A stretch of 64,000 nt of DNA from an uncultured Trueperaceae bacterium (GTDB lineage: Bacteria; Deinococcota; Deinococci; Deinococcales; Trueperaceae): contig CAJXWR010000002.1 of assembly GCA_913062675.1 (NCBI GenBank), positions 1 through 64,000 on the forward strand, given 5' to 3'. Position numbers and translations under genes: made by a program. The notes beneath the pieces were generated by a model. It saw nothing but the letters and a program-made list of their open reading frames with translations. It made no database searches and was not told the origin of the DNA. Below are positions 1 to 8,369 of this stretch, piece by piece. The stretch's first letter is position 1, and each line of letters begins with the position of its first letter.

Positions 1-1
1 C

Positions 2-691
2 ATGGTGCGGATGGCGTCGCGCCTCGCCGCCGCAGCCGATGGTCCCGACCTGCTGCTCGCCGAAGTCCTCGTCCCCGATAGCGTGCAACACGTGGCAGGC
101 GAGGGTCACCCCTACGCGACCTGGTCCATGGCGTACGCCGATGCGCTCGTTGCGACGCTCCTTGACGAGCTCGAACGTTCGGGGCGACGCGACGACACGA
201 ACGTCGTCGTCGTCAGCGACCATGGACATGGAGCCGTCGAACGTGCGTTCTACCCGGAACGCATCCTTCCCGACGTTGATACGGCACCTGAGGGCGGCAC
301 GCTCTTCGTTGCCGTGTCGAACGAAGCCCACCTGCGGGAGGTCAGCGAACGACTCGCCGAGCATGGCATCGAACCCTACGCGGCACCGCCCTTCCCACCA
401 GACGTCGCCGAATGTCTCGCAGCGTTCGCTGCACCCGAGCTGGCTGCCTTCGAGCGTGCGCCCGAAGGCGGGGACCCGGAGGCCGTGTCGGGCCCCCCGG
501 GTTACCCCTCGACGCATGGTCTCAAGCCGGGTACCGCGAGCGACGACCGGTTCTTCGTCGCGGCCGGACCCGACATTCCACGGGCGCACATTCCCCACGC
601 GGAGGCCGACGCCGTGGAGGCGACCCTCGCCGATCTCGTTGGCCTCGCGCCGGCGGGAACCGGACGATCCCTCGCGCACAGCCAGGACTGA
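2..691 (+). CDS. Type I phosphodiesterase/alkaline phosphatase-superfamily enzyme, 5'-truncated
   Basis: C-terminal part (229 residues visible) of a hydrolase of the alkaline phosphatase / nucleotide pyrophosphatase superfamily. The sequence NVVVVSDHGHG at about residues 69-79 is the metal-binding D-H-G-H motif of that fold, and a later HGLKPGT segment supplies the last metal-binding His. These enzymes hydrolyse phosphate mono- or diesters with two bound metals. The ATG at position 2 is probably internal, because the N-terminal domain with the nucleophile Thr/Ser is missing and must lie before the window. It is followed by an ABC importer and a HAD phosphatase in the same direction, which suggests an organophosphate role. 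The substrate is not known. Confidence 0.75.
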   Translation: MVRMASRLAAAADGPDLLLAEVLVPDSVQHVAGEGHPYATWSMAYADALVATLLDELERSGRRDDTNVVVVSDHGHGAVERAFYPERILPDVDTAPEGGTLFVAVSNEAHLREVSERLAEHGIEPYAAPPFPPDVAECLAAFAAPELAAFERAPEGGDPEAVSGPPGYPSTHGLKPGTASDDRFFVAAGPDIPRAHIPHAEADAVEATLADLVGLAPAGTGRSLAHSQD

Positions 692-784
692 CGCCCCGTT
701 CGCGATGACGTGCCCGTGACGTTCGCAACCTAGCCTTCCAAGTGACGCGCGCACACCTGCAGGCGCGCCTTGGAGGATGCAACG

Positions 785-2302
785 ATGCTCAAGAACGGAT
801 TGCTCACGATGGTCGCGAGCCTCGTGCTCGCCGCCCACTTCGCCTTCGCTCAAGAGGACGTTCTCGTCGTCACACTGTCGAGCGATCCCACCTCGCTCTA
901 CATGCCGCGCGCAGCGGATCGCACCGCGGGGAACGCGTCCTGGTCGCTCTACGACACGCTCGTGTGGTTGAACGAGGAGGGCGAGCTCGTTCCGCAGCTT
1001 GCCACCGACTGGCAGATCAGCGATGACGGCCTCACCTACACCTTCACGCTTCGTCAGGGCGTCACCTTCCACAACGGGGAACCCTTCACGGCCGATGACG
1101 TGATCGCCACGTGGGAGTACGGTGGCGATGACAGCAACGACTACCCCGGGTACTACACGGTCGCCACCTCGGTCGAAGCGATCGACGATTTCACGGTCCG
1201 CATCACGACGGCGGAACCCAACGCCATCTTCCTCACGACCATGGCGAAGAACTGGGCCATCATTCCCGGTGACTACATGCGCGAGGTCGGCATCGACGCG
1301 TTCGCTACCGCCCCCGTCGGCACCGGCCCGTTCCAATTCGTCTCCCGCACGCCTGGGGAGCGCATCGTCATGGAAGCCAACCCCAACTACTGGGATTCCG
1401 AGTTGCCGTACCTCGATGGCGTCGAGTATCGCGTCATCTCCGATCCCTCCACCCGCGTGGCCGCCATCCAGACGGGCGCGGTTCACATTGCCAACCGGCT
1501 CACCCCCGAACTCGCCGAGTCGCTCGAAGGCGAAGACGGGGTCGACGTGCTCACGTACCTGAACGACCGCGTCTACTACGTCGCCTTCAAGAACATTGGT
1601 GCTGGCGTCGGAACGCCGCTCGAGGACGCGCGCGTCCGCCAAGCCCTCAACTACGGCGTCGATCGGTTCGGCATCATCGAAGCGATCTTCAGCGGCTATG
1701 CGAATCCTGCACCCGGGTTCGTCGTCGAAGGCAACCTCGGGTACGACGAAGCTGCCATGGCACCCTTCGCCTACGATCCCGAGCGGGCCAGGGCGCTTCT
1801 CGCCGAAGCCGGGTACCCCGACGGGTTCGACATTCAGATGGGTTGTCCTGCCGATGGCTACGTCAACATCAACGAAGTCTGTCAAGCGGTCGCGCAAAGC
1901 CTTGGTGCGATTGGCGTGAACGTCGACGTCGACTTCCAAACCACGAACACGTACTGGAGCGAACCGCAGTACGCCGTCACAGGTCCGATGTTCGTCGATA
2001 GCTGGTCGAGTGAAGTGGGCGAAGCCCTCCCGCGTCTGCAAGGCGCCCTGATTCCCGGCAACTACTACACGACCTGGGAAGATTCCGAGCTCGAGGCGCT
2101 GATCAACCAAATCGACGTCACCGTGGATCGCGACGAGCGGGCCGCCTTGTACCAGGAGATGCACGAGCGGATGCGCAACGAACCTCCGTTCATCTACCTC
2201 TACCAGCCCGTCATCTTCGAGGCCGTGGCCAGCAACGTTCAGGGCTACCGTCCCCTTGCCGCCGAGGAGTACTTCCTCCGTTCCGTCCGGCTTGCAGACT
2301 GA
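785..2302 (+). CDS. ABC transporter substrate-binding protein, family 5 (peptide/nickel type)
   Basis: 505-residue extracytoplasmic binding protein (SBP_bac_5). Residues 1-21 form a signal peptide ending in AFAQ. The family block 'LTYTFTLRQGVTFHNGEPFTADDV' region starts near residue 80, and the C-terminal lobe ends with the usual PPFIYLYQPV-like segment. The start ATG at 785 has GGAGG at 772-776; a TTG at 770 in the same frame is upstream of the Shine-Dalgarno (SD) site and was rejected. It delivers an oligopeptide-like or other solute to the two permeases encoded directly downstream. Domain order is normal, in contrast to the permuted homologue at 60785-62431. The gene is followed by a 15-bp perfect hairpin. 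Confidence 0.9.
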   Translation: MLKNGLLTMVASLVLAAHFAFAQEDVLVVTLSSDPTSLYMPRAADRTAGNASWSLYDTLVWLNEEGELVPQLATDWQISDDGLTYTFTLRQGVTFHNGEPFTADDVIATWEYGGDDSNDYPGYYTVATSVEAIDDFTVRITTAEPNAIFLTTMAKNWAIIPGDYMREVGIDAFATAPVGTGPFQFVSRTPGERIVMEANPNYWDSELPYLDGVEYRVISDPSTRVAAIQTGAVHIANRLTPELAESLEGEDGVDVLTYLNDRVYYVAFKNIGAGVGTPLEDARVRQALNYGVDRFGIIEAIFSGYANPAPGFVVEGNLGYDEAAMAPFAYDPERARALLAEAGYPDGFDIQMGCPADGYVNINEVCQAVAQSLGAIGVNVDVDFQTTNTYWSEPQYAVTGPMFVDSWSSEVGEALPRLQGALIPGNYYTTWEDSELEALINQIDVTVDRDERAALYQEMHERMRNEPPFIYLYQPVIFEAVASNVQGYRPLAAEEYFLRSVRLAD

Positions 2303-2315
2303 TCGTACGTTCGCG

Positions 2316-2347
2316 CTCCGGTCGAGGCGGCACCGCCTCGACCGGAG
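2316..2347 (+). promoter_or_regulatory. Perfect 15-bp hairpin between binding-protein and permease genes
   Basis: The arms 2316-2330 and 2333-2347 are exact reverse complements with a 2-nt centre (in practice a 4-6 nt loop). No T-run follows, so it does not look like a full intrinsic terminator. In its position between an abundant binding protein and low-abundance permeases, it probably protects the upstream mRNA end or partly attenuates transcription. Two comparable hairpins occur at 12194-12227 and 62444-62487. Confidence 0.7.
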
Positions 2348-2362
2348 TCTGATGGTTCACGC

Positions 2363-3280
2363 GTGCTGAGTTACGTCGCCAGCAAGTTGCTGGAGTCGCT
2401 CGCCCTCATCGTGGGCGTGCTCGTGCTCGTGTTCTTCCTCGTCAGGCTCACGGGGGATCCCGTGGCGCTCATGGTTCCCAAGGACGCACCGCAAGAGCAA
2501 CGCGAGACCTTCGCCCGCATGATGGGTCTCGACCAACCCCTACCCGTACAGTTCGCCCAGTACCTCGCCGACGTGGCGCGCGGCGATCTTGGCGATTCCC
2601 TCCGACAGCGAAGGCCCACGCTGGACATCATCCGTGAACGGCTCTGGCCCACCGTGCAACTCGCGTTGGGTGCACTCGCGTTCGCCATGACGATCGCCAT
2701 TCCCCTTGGATTGGCGGCGGGGCTGAATCCGGATGGTTGGATCGATCGGATCGCGCGCACGGTCGGGCTGGCAGGGCAGACGATTCCCAACTACTGGCTC
2801 GGCATGTTGCTGATCGTCTTCTTCGCCGTGGAGCTTCGCTGGTTGCCGGCCTTTGGACGCGATACGGCAGCTTCACTCGTCTTGCCGGCCGTGTCCCTCG
2901 GTTTCGCTGGGCTCGGCCAACTCGTCAGGCTCACGCGGTCCACCGTCCTCGACGTCCGTCGAAGCGACTACTTGCGTACGGCGCGATCGAAAGGCGTCCA
3001 CGCGACCGGCCTTGCTTGGCGTCACGTGCTCCCCAACGTGGCGGTTCCACTCATCAGCGTGTTGGGGATCCAATTCACCTACCTGCTCGGCGGTTCGGTC
3101 TACATCGAATCCGTGTTCGCATGGCCGGGACTTGGCACACTCCTCGAAGGCGCCATTCGTGACACGGACTTCCCGCTCGTGCAGGCCATCACGGTCTTCA
3201 TCGCCTTCATCGCAATCTCGGTGCACCTCCTCACCGACCTTCTCTATGGGTGGGTCGACCCGAGGCTGCGAGTCGCATGA
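2363..3280 (+). CDS. ABC transporter permease, DppB type
   Basis: 305-residue inner-membrane permease of the DppB/OppB family, with about six membrane segments. It has the N-terminal LVFFLVRLTGDPVALMVP signature (residues 21-38) and a C-terminal cytoplasmic loop with the EAA-like 'RTARSKGV...RHVLPN' motif near residues 210-230 that contacts an ATPase. It starts at GTG 2363, after the intercistronic hairpin. It overlaps the next permease by 4 bp (ATGA). No ATPase gene is present in the operon, so a shared ATPase encoded elsewhere is inferred. Confidence 0.9.
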   Translation: MLSYVASKLLESLALIVGVLVLVFFLVRLTGDPVALMVPKDAPQEQRETFARMMGLDQPLPVQFAQYLADVARGDLGDSLRQRRPTLDIIRERLWPTVQLALGALAFAMTIAIPLGLAAGLNPDGWIDRIARTVGLAGQTIPNYWLGMLLIVFFAVELRWLPAFGRDTAASLVLPAVSLGFAGLGQLVRLTRSTVLDVRRSDYLRTARSKGVHATGLAWRHVLPNVAVPLISVLGIQFTYLLGGSVYIESVFAWPGLGTLLEGAIRDTDFPLVQAITVFIAFIAISVHLLTDLLYGWVDPRLRVA

Positions 3281-4185
3281 CGCATGCGTCCGGCGAAGCG
3301 TCCATGGAGGGACGTCCGAAATCACGCACGGAGAACCGCCTCCTGCACGGGCTGATGCGCAGTCCCGGCGGGGTGGTGGGCCTCATTCTCGTCGTCCTCG
3401 TCGCAAGTGCTGCCGTGTTCGCGCCTTGGATCGCGACGCACGACCCGGGTCAAGCGGACTTCTTCGCTGCCCGCACGCCACCCGCATGGCACCCAGAGGG
3501 AAGCTTGGAGCACCTGCTCGGTACCGACCAACTCGGACAGGATCTCTTCAGCCGCATCGTGTACGGCGCGCGCGTGTCGCTGCTCGTCGGGGTGTTCGGC
3601 GCGTTGTCGGCCGTGACGCTGGGTGTCACGCTGGGCCTTCTTGCCGGCTGGTTCGAGGGGTGGGTGGACCGAATCGTCTCTGGCTTCGCCAATCTTCTCT
3701 TGTCGATTCCGTACCTCGTACTCGTCATCGTCGTGGCCACCGTGCTCGGCCGCAGTCTCGTGAACGTGATTCTCCTCTTCGGCATCACGAGTAGTCCGGT
3801 CTTCATTCGTTTTGCACGTGGCGAGGTGCTTCGCATGAAACGCCTCGCGTTCGTCGAGGCGGCGCAAGCGCTCGGTGCAACGCCCGTGTGGGTGGTTCCG
3901 AGGCATCTCTTGCCGAACTTGGCGGGTCCGCTCGCGACACTCGCGACCTTCGAGATTTCTGCAATGATCTTCTACGAGGCGGGTCTCGGTTTTCTCGGCC
4001 TGAGCGTTCCGCCCGAGGTGCCAAGCTGGGGCAACATGCTGTCGCTGGGCCGTCGGTTCCTGACGACCCATCCATGGATGGCGGTGTTCCCCGGGCTCGC
4101 CATTGCGGTGACGACGCTCGGCATCAACCTGCTCGGTGATTGGTTGCGTGACGCCATCGACCCAAGGGCACGAGAGAGAGGCTGA
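3277..4185 (+). CDS. ABC transporter permease, DppC type
   Basis: 302-residue DppC/OppC-family permease. It contains the typical DHLLGTDQLGQD-like periplasmic signature (here 'LEHLLGTDQLGQDLFSR', about residues 79-95), several membrane helices, and the EAA loop 'EAAQALGATPVWVVPRHLLPN' region near residues 190-210. The ATG at 3277 overlaps the preceding stop as ATGA, so it was preferred over the in-frame GTG at 3250. Together with the upstream permease it forms the channel of a peptide/nickel-type importer. The binding protein is the likely specificity determinant. Confidence 0.9.
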   Translation: MTHASGEASMEGRPKSRTENRLLHGLMRSPGGVVGLILVVLVASAAVFAPWIATHDPGQADFFAARTPPAWHPEGSLEHLLGTDQLGQDLFSRIVYGARVSLLVGVFGALSAVTLGVTLGLLAGWFEGWVDRIVSGFANLLLSIPYLVLVIVVATVLGRSLVNVILLFGITSSPVFIRFARGEVLRMKRLAFVEAAQALGATPVWVVPRHLLPNLAGPLATLATFEISAMIFYEAGLGFLGLSVPPEVPSWGNMLSLGRRFLTTHPWMAVFPGLAIAVTTLGINLLGDWLRDAIDPRARERG

Positions 4186-4189
4186 TTTC

Positions 4190-4843
4190 ATGCGCAGCGG
4201 GACCCTCGATCCACGGTCGTTCGATGCCATTCTCTTTGACATGGATGGCACGCTCGTCGATAGTGAACCGGTGTGGTTTCGTGTCATGCGAGCCGTAATC
4301 CAGCGCTATGGAGGGTACTTGCCACAAGATGCCCATGGCGTGCTTCACGGCCTTGATCGCTTGGCGACGACCGCGAGACTCCGGCGGGATTTTGGCATGA
4401 CGGGAGAGCCAGCGCAGTTCTGGCGGAACGTCGTCGACGAGCTCACACTCGCACTCGCCGACGTTCCAGCCATGCCGGGTGCCGGTGCTTGGGTCGAAGC
4501 GACGGTCGCCGCTCAGCAGCCTTGCGCGGTGGTGTCCAACTCGCCCCACGCCATGATCGAGGCTTCGCTTGCCGCGCACGCCTGGGGCGCCCACCTCACG
4601 GTCCGCGTTTCGGTCGAGGACGTCGAACGGGGTAAGCCCGAGCCCGACAGTTACCTCCTTGCTGCGCGTCGGCTGGGTGTCGACCCGGCACGCAGCCTCG
4701 TCGTTGAGGACAGCGAGGCGGGTGCACGCGCCGCCCTTGCCGCGGGCGCGACTTGCCTCTTCGTGACCAATGGCGTGTTCGACGAAGCGCGGGCGCGCGC
4801 CTTGACGCCTCATGTCGTCACGACCCTCAGCCAACGGATGTAA
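4190..4843 (+). CDS. HAD-superfamily hydrolase, subfamily IA
   Basis: 217-residue phosphatase or phosphoglucomutase-like protein. Motif I is FDMDGTLVDSEPVW (nucleophile Asp17, acid/base Asp19). Motif II is the VVSNSPH segment near residue 110, a Lys follows in 'ERGKPEPDSY', and motif III is VVEDSEAG. The insertion after motif I is a helical C1 cap. Start ATG 4190 has GAGAGAGG just upstream, 4 nt after the DppC stop, so it belongs to the same operon. It probably dephosphorylates a small metabolite brought in or released by the upstream genes. The substrate cannot be read from sequence. Confidence 0.85.
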   Translation: MRSGTLDPRSFDAILFDMDGTLVDSEPVWFRVMRAVIQRYGGYLPQDAHGVLHGLDRLATTARLRRDFGMTGEPAQFWRNVVDELTLALADVPAMPGAGAWVEATVAAQQPCAVVSNSPHAMIEASLAAHAWGAHLTVRVSVEDVERGKPEPDSYLLAARRLGVDPARSLVVEDSEAGARAALAAGATCLFVTNGVFDEARARALTPHVVTTLSQRM

Positions 4844-4920
4844 TGAAACCTTGACGAAAACCTGCTTGTAGACGAAACGCGATTGGCCAATGTACGCTCA
4901 TGACGTCGCAGAAGGGCGTC

Positions 4921-5505
4921 ATGTTGGGCATCGTGTTCACCGAACTGCTCGACCACATCGAGGACGAAGGCTCCCTCGATCTCGTCGACGCCGTCCTCGC
5001 GCAAGCCGACGTCGAAGGCGCGTACACTGCCGTTGGCCATTACCCCGACGCCGAGCTGGATCGCATCCTCACCGCCTACGCACAGGTCACGGGCCGCGAC
5101 GTGCACGACGTGCACCGCACGACCGGCCAACGCCTCTTCGACCGCTTCATGCGCCACCACCCCTACCTCGTCGGACGCTACGCCACGGCCCTCGACCTCC
5201 TCCAAAACCTCGAAACGCACGTCCACGAGGAGGTCCGCAAGCTCTACCCCGATTCACGACCCCCCACCTTCCACACCCTGGTTCGTGACGACGGTGTCAT
5301 CGAACTCACCTACACCTCGCACCGGCACCTGCATGCCTTCGCCCACGGTCTGCTCGAAGGATGCTTCACGCACTACGGCCTCGGCGTCGACGTCGCCGTG
5401 ACCCCCAACCCGTCGCCCAACCCGTCCGGCGACGACGCTTCCATCCGCTTCACACTCACACCCATCCACCTCGACCACCCCACCGAACCTGGACCCCAAG
5501 CATGA
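4921..5505 (+). CDS. H-NOX (heme NO/O2-binding) domain protein
   Basis: 194-residue stand-alone H-NOX sensor that binds heme and senses NO (or O2). With the start at ATG 4921 the heme ligand His falls at residue 102 (in THVHEEVRKLYP), and the YxSxR propionate-binding motif (YTSHR) falls at Tyr131, Ser133 and Arg135. These are exactly the positions of the Thermoanaerobacter (Caldanaerobacter) tengcongensis reference protein. AGAAGG at 4910-4915 serves as SD. An upstream in-frame ATG at 4900 would add seven residues and lacks an SD. The C-terminal ~20 residues (Pro/Asn/Asp-rich) are outside the fold. It overlaps the downstream diguanylate cyclase by 4 bp (ATGA), so it is probably its regulatory partner. 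Confidence 0.88.
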   Translation: MLGIVFTELLDHIEDEGSLDLVDAVLAQADVEGAYTAVGHYPDAELDRILTAYAQVTGRDVHDVHRTTGQRLFDRFMRHHPYLVGRYATALDLLQNLETHVHEEVRKLYPDSRPPTFHTLVRDDGVIELTYTSHRHLHAFAHGLLEGCFTHYGLGVDVAVTPNPSPNPSGDDASIRFTLTPIHLDHPTEPGPQA

Positions 5506-6557
5506 GCGACAGCGACCCGAACGACGCCCCCAGTCCCCTTCACACCACGATCTTCGCCGAGACCCTCGATGAAGCCAGCGTGTGGCGTCGCCGCTTCGAA
5601 CGCGAACGCAAGGCCCGACGCGAAGCCGAAGCTCTGCTCGAGAGCTTCACCCGCGACTTGTTCGACGCCAAGAACCGCTTCGAGGCACAACGCGCCTTCC
5701 TCGACAGCCTCCTCGATCACGCCGAGGCCTACTTCTTCGTCAAGGACGAGGAAGGACGATTCGAGTACGTCAACCAGAAATCGGCCGACATGTTCGGCCT
5801 CCCGAAGGAATCGATCATGGGTCGCCTTCAATCCGACCTCCTGCCCCCCGAAACCGTCGATGAGTTCCAACGCACCGACCGCCGCATCTTCGACCAGGGA
5901 GAGCGCATCGCGGGGCCCGAATCCATCGTCGACAACGGAGTGTCGCGCACCCTGTGGACCATCAAGGCGCCTCTCGACCTGGGCGACGGCAGCCGCAGGC
6001 TTGTCGGTTTCTCCACCGACGTCAGCGAACTCGAAGCCCTCCGCCAGGAACTCGCCGACCTCGCCGTGCGTGACAGCGTGACCGGCGTCCTCAACCACCG
6101 AGCCTTCCGCGAAGCAGGCGAACGCATCTGTGACCAGGCTCTCGCCAACGACCTCTCCACCGGGCTCCTCGTCATCGACATTGACCACTTCAAACGCATC
6201 AACGACCAGCATGGGCATGGTGCTGGCGACGAGGTCCTTCACGCGATGGCGCAACACATGCAGAGCCACGCCCGCGAAACCGACGTGTTCGCCCGCGTCG
6301 GTGGTGAAGAGTTCGCGTTCCTGCTTCCCGACACGACGCTCGAGCATGCCACCACGCTCGCTGAACGGCTCGTCACCACCACCCGCGAACTCCACGTCGA
6401 TCTTGGAGAAGCCAGCGTGACGAAACCCACCATCAGCATCGGCGTGACCGTCTGCGCACCCGACGAAACGGGAATCGACGGTGCCTTCCGCCGAGCCGAC
6501 CGTGCGCTCTACCGCGCCAAGGCGGAGGGCCGCGACCGCTGGCTCAGCGAAGCTTGA
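5502..6557 (+). CDS. PAS-GGDEF diguanylate cyclase, H-NOX partner
   Basis: 351-residue cytoplasmic signalling protein without membrane segments. Residues ~25-65 form a charged coiled coil (the WRRRFERERKARREAEALLE region), residues ~70-180 form a PAS domain (FFVKDEEGRFEYVNQ), and residues ~185-350 form a GGDEF domain. The active-site loop reads GGEEF (about residue 267) and substrate-binding residues lie in DIDHFKRINDQHGH, so catalysis of 2 GTP to c-di-GMP is expected. The start ATG overlaps the H-NOX stop (ATGA), which implies a heme-gas sensor controlling c-di-GMP. The coiled coil could be the H-NOX docking site (inference). Confidence 0.9.
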   Translation: MSDSDPNDAPSPLHTTIFAETLDEASVWRRRFERERKARREAEALLESFTRDLFDAKNRFEAQRAFLDSLLDHAEAYFFVKDEEGRFEYVNQKSADMFGLPKESIMGRLQSDLLPPETVDEFQRTDRRIFDQGERIAGPESIVDNGVSRTLWTIKAPLDLGDGSRRLVGFSTDVSELEALRQELADLAVRDSVTGVLNHRAFREAGERICDQALANDLSTGLLVIDIDHFKRINDQHGHGAGDEVLHAMAQHMQSHARETDVFARVGGEEFAFLLPDTTLEHATTLAERLVTTTRELHVDLGEASVTKPTISIGVTVCAPDETGIDGAFRRADRALYRAKAEGRDRWLSEA

Positions 6558-6640
6558 GAGCGACGCACCACCCCACGCCGTGCAAGACGGCACGCAAGGC
6601 CATCCCCACCCGGGTACCCTGACGGCACGGAGGTCCAACC

Positions 6641-7636
6641 ATGCCCGACACCGTGCGTTGGGGCGTCATGAGTCCCGCCAAAATCGCCACCGAGAAGGTC
6701 ATCCCCGCCATGCAACGCTGCCGAAACGCCAGCGTCGTCGCCATCGCCTCACGCGACGAAGCGCGCGCCCGCGCCGCCAGTCAAGCGCTGCACGTCCCCA
6801 TGGCATTCGGGTCGTACGAGGACCTCCTCGCCTCCCCCGACGTCGACGCCGTCTACATTCCCCTCCCCAACCAACTCCACGTCCCCTGGAGCGTGCGCGC
6901 CATCGAAGCCGGCAAGCACGTCCTCGTCGAGAAACCCATCGCCCGAACCGCCGCCGAGGTGCAACCCCTCCTCGACGCCGCCGCGCAGCACCCCCACGTG
7001 AAGGTCATGGAGGCGTTCATGTACCGCTTCCACCCACAATGGACGACCGCGAAGGCGTGGATCGACGAAGGCCTCATCGGTGACGTGCAACAGATTCACT
7101 CCCACTTCGCCTACCGCAACCTCGACCCGGCCAACGTCCGCAACCGCGTGGAGACCGGCGGTGGTGGACTGCTCGACATCGGCTGTTACGACGTGTCGCT
7201 CTCCCGCTACCTGTACGGGCGCGAACCCGAACGCGTCGTCGCCACCATCGATTACGACCCCAGCTTCGAAACCGATCGCCTCACCAGCGCAATCCTCGAC
7301 TTCGGGAACGGAGCGACCGCCACGTTCAGTTGCGCCACCCAACTCGCCCCCTTCCAACGCGTTCACGCCTTCGGCACTGCCGGCACCGTCGAGATCGACG
7401 TTCCCTTCAACGCCCCCCCACGCGGACGCGTGCACGTCCGGCGTGCCGAAGGGGAGAACACCCTGCAGCGAAGCTTCGAGAACGTCGCCCAGTACACCCT
7501 GCAAGGCGAAGCGTTCAGCGAGGCGATCCTCCAAGACGCGCCCGTCCCTACGCCCCTCGAGGATGCGGTGGCCAACATGCGTGTGCTCGATGCCTTGCGA
7601 GCGAGTGCAGCCGAAGGTGCGTGGAAGCGTGTTTGA
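6641..7636 (+). CDS. Gfo/Idh/MocA-family NAD(P)-dependent oxidoreductase
   Basis: 331-residue two-domain dehydrogenase. The N-terminal Rossmann fold starts with RWGVMSPAKIA (a variant GxGxxA loop in which the middle Gly is Ser). The characteristic EKP motif (VLVEKPIA, about residue 94) carries the catalytic Lys. EAFMYRFHPQW and the later LLDIGCYDVSL segment belong to the C-terminal α/β domain. The family oxidises or reduces sugars, inositols and related compounds. The start at ATG 6641 has CGGAGG 8-13 nt upstream. It is convergent with the reductase at 7705-8301. The substrate is unknown. Confidence 0.88.
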   Translation: MPDTVRWGVMSPAKIATEKVIPAMQRCRNASVVAIASRDEARARAASQALHVPMAFGSYEDLLASPDVDAVYIPLPNQLHVPWSVRAIEAGKHVLVEKPIARTAAEVQPLLDAAAQHPHVKVMEAFMYRFHPQWTTAKAWIDEGLIGDVQQIHSHFAYRNLDPANVRNRVETGGGGLLDIGCYDVSLSRYLYGREPERVVATIDYDPSFETDRLTSAILDFGNGATATFSCATQLAPFQRVHAFGTAGTVEIDVPFNAPPRGRVHVRRAEGENTLQRSFENVAQYTLQGEAFSEAILQDAPVPTPLEDAVANMRVLDALRASAAEGAWKRV

Positions 7637-7704
7637 TCTTCACGAGGCTCTTGTCGGCCGGATCGAGTGCAGGCCCACCGGGGTCTGACGGTGCTGCGCG
7701 TCGG

Positions 7705-8301
7705 TCAGCGAACCACGTCCCACAGGAACCGGCGTCCGAGCGTCCTGGACCAGGCGATCCACACCGACGAAAGTTGCTCGAGTGAGGTCGCCATTGCCAA
7801 CCCGCCGACGTGAAGGGGCGTGAGGCCCACGTCGTTCACGAGGCGGGACACGATTGCGATGGCTTCGTCGTCGTTTCCTGCGATGGGCATCGTGCCGGTC
7901 GCGTTTCCCGTGGCGGCCCGCTCGAGCGCTTCGACGCCCATGACGTTGAACGCTTTCACGACCCGTGCGCCGGGTGCGGCACGTTGAATCGCCTCGGCGT
8001 TCGAACTGCCGTCGGGTGCAAGGTGATTCGTCGGGTCGATGAGGACCTTGCCGGTCCAGCCGTCGAGAGTACGAACGAGCATCTCGGCGACGTTTCCAGG
8101 CACGGCGAGCAGGAGGACGTCGCTGGCCGCGTGCGCCTCCTCGAGGGTCGCGGTTCGTGCGCCTCGCGTGGCGACGGCCAAATCGACGACGCTGCCTTGG
8201 GTTGGGTCGCGAGACGCGAAGAGCACCTCGTGATCCATTGCGCCCCACGCCTGTCCCAGCGTGCCACCAAGTCGGCCGCTTCCAATCACGCCTATCCGCA
8301 T
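7705..8301 (-). CDS. NADP-binding reductase, F420H2:NADP oxidoreductase-like (COG2085)
   Basis: 198-residue single-domain Rossmann protein. The N-terminus MRIGVIGSGRLGGTLG is a GxGxxG dinucleotide loop, followed by a basic SRDP turn consistent with NADP. The segments VLLLAVPG, VLIDPTNHL and VVKAFNVMG are typical of the Fno/NpdG-like family, which also contains eukaryotic STEAP-like reductase domains. ATG 8301 has AGGAGG upstream; a longer frame to 8373 lacks an SD. The electron partner is unknown, because no F420 biosynthesis gene is in the window. Confidence 0.8.
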   Translation of the reverse strand: MRIGVIGSGRLGGTLGQAWGAMDHEVLFASRDPTQGSVVDLAVATRGARTATLEEAHAASDVLLLAVPGNVAEMLVRTLDGWTGKVLIDPTNHLAPDGSSNAEAIQRAAPGARVVKAFNVMGVEALERAATGNATGTMPIAGNDDEAIAIVSRLVNDVGLTPLHVGGLAMATSLEQLSSVWIAWSRTLGRRFLWDVVR

Positions 8302-8369
8302 CGCTCTCCTCCTACTTCCCAAGGGTAGGACGCACGGACCGTTCTTCGACGTGCAGGTGCCGCAGGGGG

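Noticed and set aside
770..784. TTG start for the first binding protein
   Set aside because: The TTG overlaps the SD of the ATG at 785, and the signal peptide begins properly at 785.
2316..2347. Hairpin as a full intrinsic terminator
   Set aside because: No U-tract follows and the permease genes downstream need transcription from the same operon.
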